This document shows positions 60,924 to 64,000 of a stretch of 64,000 nt of DNA, one piece after another. This DNA comes from VBCK01 sp036270655 (lineage in GTDB: Bacteria > Pseudomonadota > Gammaproteobacteria > Burkholderiales > Burkholderiaceae_F), in NCBI GenBank assembly GCA_036270655.1, contig DATBCD010000071.1:13018-77017 (forward strand), in the 5' to 3' direction. The position numbers were made by a program, and so were the translations under genes. The notes beneath the pieces are model-generated. The model was given only the letters and a program-made list of their open reading frames with translations. It ran no database searches and had not been told where the DNA came from. Numbering within the stretch: position 1 is the first letter of the stretch; every line of letters begins with the position of its first letter.

Positions 60924-61997
60924 ATGCGCCGGCCCAGCGCAATCATCGTCTGCCCTGCGACGTCGCAAAGCAATAACGGCAATTGGCGCACCGCGCAGCG
61001 GTGGCGCCGGATGCTGGCGCCGGTCGTTCGCGCGACGATCGCCGTGCGTTGGACCGGCGAGCCGGCCGAGCTGATGGTGGCATTGCACGCGCGCCGTTCG
61101 GCCGAGTCGATCGCCGCCTGGCACGAGAAGCGGGCCCAGGCAGGTGCAGCCGACCGCCGGCCGCTGATCGTCGTGTTGACCGGCACCGACCTGTATCGCG
61201 ACATCCATTCGGACTCGCAGGCCCGGCGCTCGCTGCAACTGGCCGACGCGCTGGTCGTGCTGCAGGACCAGGGTCCCGCTTCACTGCCGGCGGCGTTGCG
61301 CGACAAGGCGAGCGTGATCTACCAGTCGGGCGGACGCAGAAAGACGCTGGCCAAGGCACACCGGCATTTGCGAGCCGTGATGGTCGGGCACCTGCGCGAG
61401 GTGAAGATGCCGCAGACGCTGTTCGATGCGGCCCGGATCATGGCCGACCGGGCCGACATCCGGATCGATCACGTCGGCGCGCCGCTCGATCGAAACCTCG
61501 CGCGGCAGGCCACGGCCACCGCCCGCGCCTGCCCGCACTACCGGTGGCTCGGGGCCTTACCGCACCCGGAGACGCTGCGGCGCATCCAGCGCGCGCACCT
61601 GTTGATCAATGCGAGTTCGATGGAGGGTGGTGCGCACGCGGTGCTGGAGGCGGTTCGCGCCGGCACGCCGGTGCTGGCCTCGCGGATCCCGGGCAACGTC
61701 GGTATGCTGGGACCGGACTACGCGGGCTATTTCCCGTGCGGGGACGCGGATGCGCTGGCGCGGCTGCTGGTGCGCTGCCGCGACGAGCCGGATCTGCTGT
61801 CCAGGCTTGGCCGGCAGTGCCGCGCGCGCATGTCGATATTCGAACCGCACCGCGAGGAGCGGGCGCTCGGGTCGCTTGTGACGCGCCTGCTGCAGCGCTC
61901 CTCGCGCGGCGATCGCCGCATCACGGAGAATGAACCATGGTCACACCCGATGCCGGATCAAGGCCGGCCGATCCAGCGCCACCGCAACCCAGGCTGA
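60924..61997 (+). CDS. senB: Selenosugar synthase SenB (TIGR04348-type glycosyltransferase)
   Basis: 357 residues, GT4-type fold. The C-terminal donor site has INASSMEGGAHAVLEAVRAG and TPVLASRIPGN. The N-terminus CPATSQSNNGNWRTAQRW matches the putative glycosyltransferase family assigned to SenB, which joins selenophosphate to a UDP-sugar. GAGGA at 60914-60918 fixes ATG 60924. Its last 61 bases overlap selD, so the two are made together. Confidence 0.85.
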   Translation: MRRPSAIIVCPATSQSNNGNWRTAQRWRRMLAPVVRATIAVRWTGEPAELMVALHARRSAESIAAWHEKRAQAGAADRRPLIVVLTGTDLYRDIHSDSQARRSLQLADALVVLQDQGPASLPAALRDKASVIYQSGGRRKTLAKAHRHLRAVMVGHLREVKMPQTLFDAARIMADRADIRIDHVGAPLDRNLARQATATARACPHYRWLGALPHPETLRRIQRAHLLINASSMEGGAHAVLEAVRAGTPVLASRIPGNVGMLGPDYAGYFPCGDADALARLLVRCRDEPDLLSRLGRQCRARMSIFEPHREERALGSLVTRLLQRSSRGDRRITENEPWSHPMPDQGRPIQRHRNPG

Positions 61998-63031
61998 CAT
62001 CCCTGTCGCACGGAGGCGGATGCGGCTGCAAGATCGCGCCCGGGTTGCTGTCCGAGATCTTGCGCAACACCGCGCGCATGCCGGTTCCGCCGGAGCTGCT
62101 GGTCGGCATCGAGACCGCCGACGACGCCGCGGTGTACCGGCTTAACGACGAGCAGGCGCTGGTGGCCACCACCGACTTTTTCATGCCGATCGTCGACGAC
62201 CCGTACGATTTCGGCCGCATCGCTGCGACCAACGCGATCTCCGACGTCTATGCGATGGGAGGCCGCCCGATCCTGGCGCTGGCGCTGGTCGGCATGCCGA
62301 TCAACGTGCTTCCGGTGCAGACCATACGGCGCATTCTCGAGGGCGGCGAGGCCGTGTGCGGCTCAGCCGGCATTCCGATCGCCGGCGGCCACAGCATCGA
62401 CTCGGTCGAACCGATCTACGGGCTGGTCGCGCTCGGACTGGTCCACCCGCGGCGGGTCAAGCGCAATTGCGACGCCCGCCCGGGCGACCGCGTGCTGCTG
62501 GGAAAGGGCCTGGGGGTCGGCATCTACTCGGCCGCGCTGAAAAAGGACCGGCTCGACGCCGTCGGCTACGCGAACCTGATTGCGACCACGACGCGCTTGA
62601 ACACGCCGGGACCCGACCTGGCGGCGATCGACGGCGTGCACGCGCTGTCGGACGTTACCGGATTCGGGCTGGCCGGCCACCTGCTGGAGATCGCGCGCGG
62701 ATCCGGTTACCGGGTCCGGATCGACTGGCCGAAAGTGCCGATCCTGCCGCGCGCGCGCGCTCTGGCGGCGGAGGGCTTCGTGACCGGCGCATCCGGCCGC
62801 AACTGGGCCGGCTACGGCCCGCAAGTGCAGCTGCCGGGCGATTTTTCCGAGGTCGATCGCGCGCTGCTGACCGATCCGCAGACGAGTGGCGGACTGCTGG
62901 TGACCTGCGAGCCGCGCGCGCTGCAAGCCGTGCTGGCCGTGTTCGAGCGGCACGGGTTCGAAGCGGCGGTTGAGATCGGCGAAGTCGTCGCAGCCGACCA
63001 GGCGCCGCGCCTGGTCGTCGGCGCCGCCTGA
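61937..63031 (+). CDS. selD: Selenophosphate synthetase SelD (SenC role)
   Basis: 364 residues, AIR-synthase fold. The N-terminal Cys29 (E. coli Cys17) and Lys32 in HGGGCGCKIAP are present, as Cys, not Sec. FFMPIVDDPYDFGRIAATNAISD and GGHSIDSVEPIYGL bind ATP and metals. It makes selenophosphate from selenide and ATP. Next to senB it fills the SenC role; if the genome makes selenoproteins or 2-selenouridine the same enzyme may serve them. GGAGA precedes the ATG inside senB. Confidence 0.93.
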   Translation: MVTPDAGSRPADPAPPQPRLTSLSHGGGCGCKIAPGLLSEILRNTARMPVPPELLVGIETADDAAVYRLNDEQALVATTDFFMPIVDDPYDFGRIAATNAISDVYAMGGRPILALALVGMPINVLPVQTIRRILEGGEAVCGSAGIPIAGGHSIDSVEPIYGLVALGLVHPRRVKRNCDARPGDRVLLGKGLGVGIYSAALKKDRLDAVGYANLIATTTRLNTPGPDLAAIDGVHALSDVTGFGLAGHLLEIARGSGYRVRIDWPKVPILPRARALAAEGFVTGASGRNWAGYGPQVQLPGDFSEVDRALLTDPQTSGGLLVTCEPRALQAVLAVFERHGFEAAVEIGEVVAADQAPRLVVGAA

Positions 63032-63108
63032 GCAGTTATGTCGAATCGAACATATTTGAGTCCGGCGCCGAAGCGTAATCTTCCTATCGTCTCCGAGAAG
63101 GAAGATTC

Positions 63109-63939
63109 ATGGGTGCCCCGGCCAGCCTACCGCTGCTGACTCGCGCCAGTCGGCCGTTGACCTTCGAGATCACGGCAATCAACGAAAAGGGCGAGACGCT
63201 GCCCATTTCGATCGCCGGCGAGCATCCGCTGACGCTGTACGTGGACAAGCGCGAGATCCTGACGCTGATGACGCTCGGTGCCTGGCCCGAAGCGCTGGCA
63301 ATCGGGTACTTGCGCAACCAGCGGCTGGTCGACAGCGTGGAGGAAATCGCCTCGGTCCAGGTCGACTGGGAGGTCAATGCGGTGGCGGTGACGACCCGGC
63401 GCGGCCTGGTCAACACCGCCGCTGAGCGGATGCAACAACGCACGGTGACCAGCGGGTGTGGTCAGGGAACGATGTTCGGCGACCTGATGCAGGATGTCGA
63501 AAACATCCACCTGCCCTCGGACGTGCGGCTGGATCAGGAGCGGTTGTTTGCACTGACGCAGGACGTGCGCCAGCTGCAGACGGTCTACAAGCAGGCGGGC
63601 GCCGTGCACGGTTGCGCGCTGGCCCGCAACGGCGCCGACGGGGTTGAAGTGCTGATGTTCGTCGAGGATGTCGGCCGCCACAACGCGGTCGACGCGATCG
63701 CGGGCCAGATGTGGCTCGACGGCCTGGACGGTGGCGACAAGATCTTCTTCACCACCGGCAGGTTGACATCGGAAATGGTGATCAAGACGGCTCAAATGGG
63801 TATCCCCTTCCTGGTCTCGCGTTCGGGACTGACCCAGATGGGCTGGGAAATAGCCCGCCAGACCGGCATCACGGCGATCGGCCGGGTCCAGGGGCATCAC
63901 TACCTCGTCTACACCGGCACGGAGCGGTTCTCCCGATGA
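63109..63939 (+). CDS. fdhD: Formate dehydrogenase accessory sulfurtransferase FdhD
   Basis: 276 residues. The active-site loop is SGCGQG with a single Cys117; the second Cys of E. coli (CxxC) is Gly here, as in many Betaproteobacteria. FVEDVGRHNAVDAIAG and FFTTGRLTSEMVIK are family motifs. It passes sulfur from a cysteine desulfurase to the molybdenum cofactor of formate dehydrogenase. GAAGGAAG precedes the ATG. Stop overlaps the mobA start (ATGA). Confidence 0.95.
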   Translation: MGAPASLPLLTRASRPLTFEITAINEKGETLPISIAGEHPLTLYVDKREILTLMTLGAWPEALAIGYLRNQRLVDSVEEIASVQVDWEVNAVAVTTRRGLVNTAAERMQQRTVTSGCGQGTMFGDLMQDVENIHLPSDVRLDQERLFALTQDVRQLQTVYKQAGAVHGCALARNGADGVEVLMFVEDVGRHNAVDAIAGQMWLDGLDGGDKIFFTTGRLTSEMVIKTAQMGIPFLVSRSGLTQMGWEIARQTGITAIGRVQGHHYLVYTGTERFSR

Positions 63940-64000
63940 GCGAAGATTCCCGGGTCGCGGGCGTCGTACTGGCCGGCGGATTGGGCCGGCGCATGGGCGG
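63936..64000 (+). CDS. mobA: Molybdenum cofactor guanylyltransferase MobA (5' end only)
   Basis: Only 21 codons are in the window. The sequence VAGVVLAGGLGRRMGG is the nucleotide-binding start of MobA-type transferases, which make the guanine-dinucleotide cofactor needed by formate dehydrogenase. Overlap with fdhD supports MobA over other nucleotidyltransferases. Confidence 0.75.
   Translation, partial: MSEDSRVAGVVLAGGLGRRMG

Noticed and set aside
61937..63031. SelD as a selenoprotein with an in-frame TGA
   Set aside because: The active-site codons read as Cys (TGC), and the frame is open from start to stop.
1..64000. tRNA or rRNA genes, integrase, insertion sequences or phage genes
   Set aside because: None could be recognised on either strand; the window looks like stable chromosome.

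Overview
The window is 64 kb of ordinary, gene-dense, high-GC chromosome. The likely source is a betaproteobacterium of the order Burkholderiales. This is inferred from the block fmdB-like / DUF502 / aspS / nudB / EEP nuclease / clsB, from a lysine-alanine-rich SWIB protein, from many ATGA stop-start overlaps, from GTG and TTG starts, and from a dispersed hairpin repeat of the CCCTCTCCCGC-GCGGGAGAGGG type. I see no rRNA, tRNA, CRISPR array, insertion sequence or prophage. No species can be named from the sequence alone.

Layout. 1-4064: 3' part of a GH3 beta-glucosidase, then an EF-G-like GTPase. 4204-9808: housekeeping run of zinc-ribbon protein, DUF502 membrane protein, AspRS, Nudix hydrolase, then a ybhP-clsB-like pair for cardiolipin synthesis. 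9926-12279 (minus): PAP2 phosphatase and ArnT-like glycosyltransferase. 12701-14938: SWIB protein, a trypsin-fold-like protein, HNH nuclease, small lipoprotein. 15023-25098: MFS exporter with a CYTH-CHAD phosphatase, MtnA with a degenerate EAL protein, a Pat-type CoA-ligase/acetyltransferase, a GumN/TraB protein, a DODA-type dioxygenase and a GST, followed by a LysR regulator. 26156-34584: a fatty-acid beta-oxidation operon behind a TetR regulator. 34613-42282: HDOD protein, then a TRAP transporter locus (two DctP, DctQ, DctM) facing a 2-hydroxyacid dehydrogenase and an MmgE/PrpD protein. 42322-44831: exported protein, frameshifted MFS gene, LysE exporter. 45008-52764: an acyl-CoA ligase followed by a complete Liv-type ABC importer with a tandemly duplicated binding protein. 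52769-64000: selenium and formate-dehydrogenase-maturation region.

The most notable part is 54373-63939. On the minus strand an EgtB-like three-histidine enzyme matching SenA (selenoneine synthase) is joined by a 4-base overlap to a PhnD-like binding protein of the type proposed to bind selenate, then PhnC-like and two PhnE-like subunits. This gives one five-gene operon that couples selenium-compound import to selenoneine synthesis. About 1.9 kb away, reading divergently, lie SenB (selenosugar synthase family) and SelD (the SenC selenophosphate synthetase role), overlapping by 61 bases, then fdhD and mobA. A fused glycine-betaine/ergothioneine-type binding protein-permease (52769-54277) ends opposite the importer. 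The Sen pathway is established for other bacteria. The fused import-plus-synthesis operon is what the sequence adds here.

Six loci of one hairpin repeat family (7570, 14045, 33592, 49511, 50791, 60748) sit between genes. Some appear to supply ribosome-binding sites or even coding sequence to the next gene.
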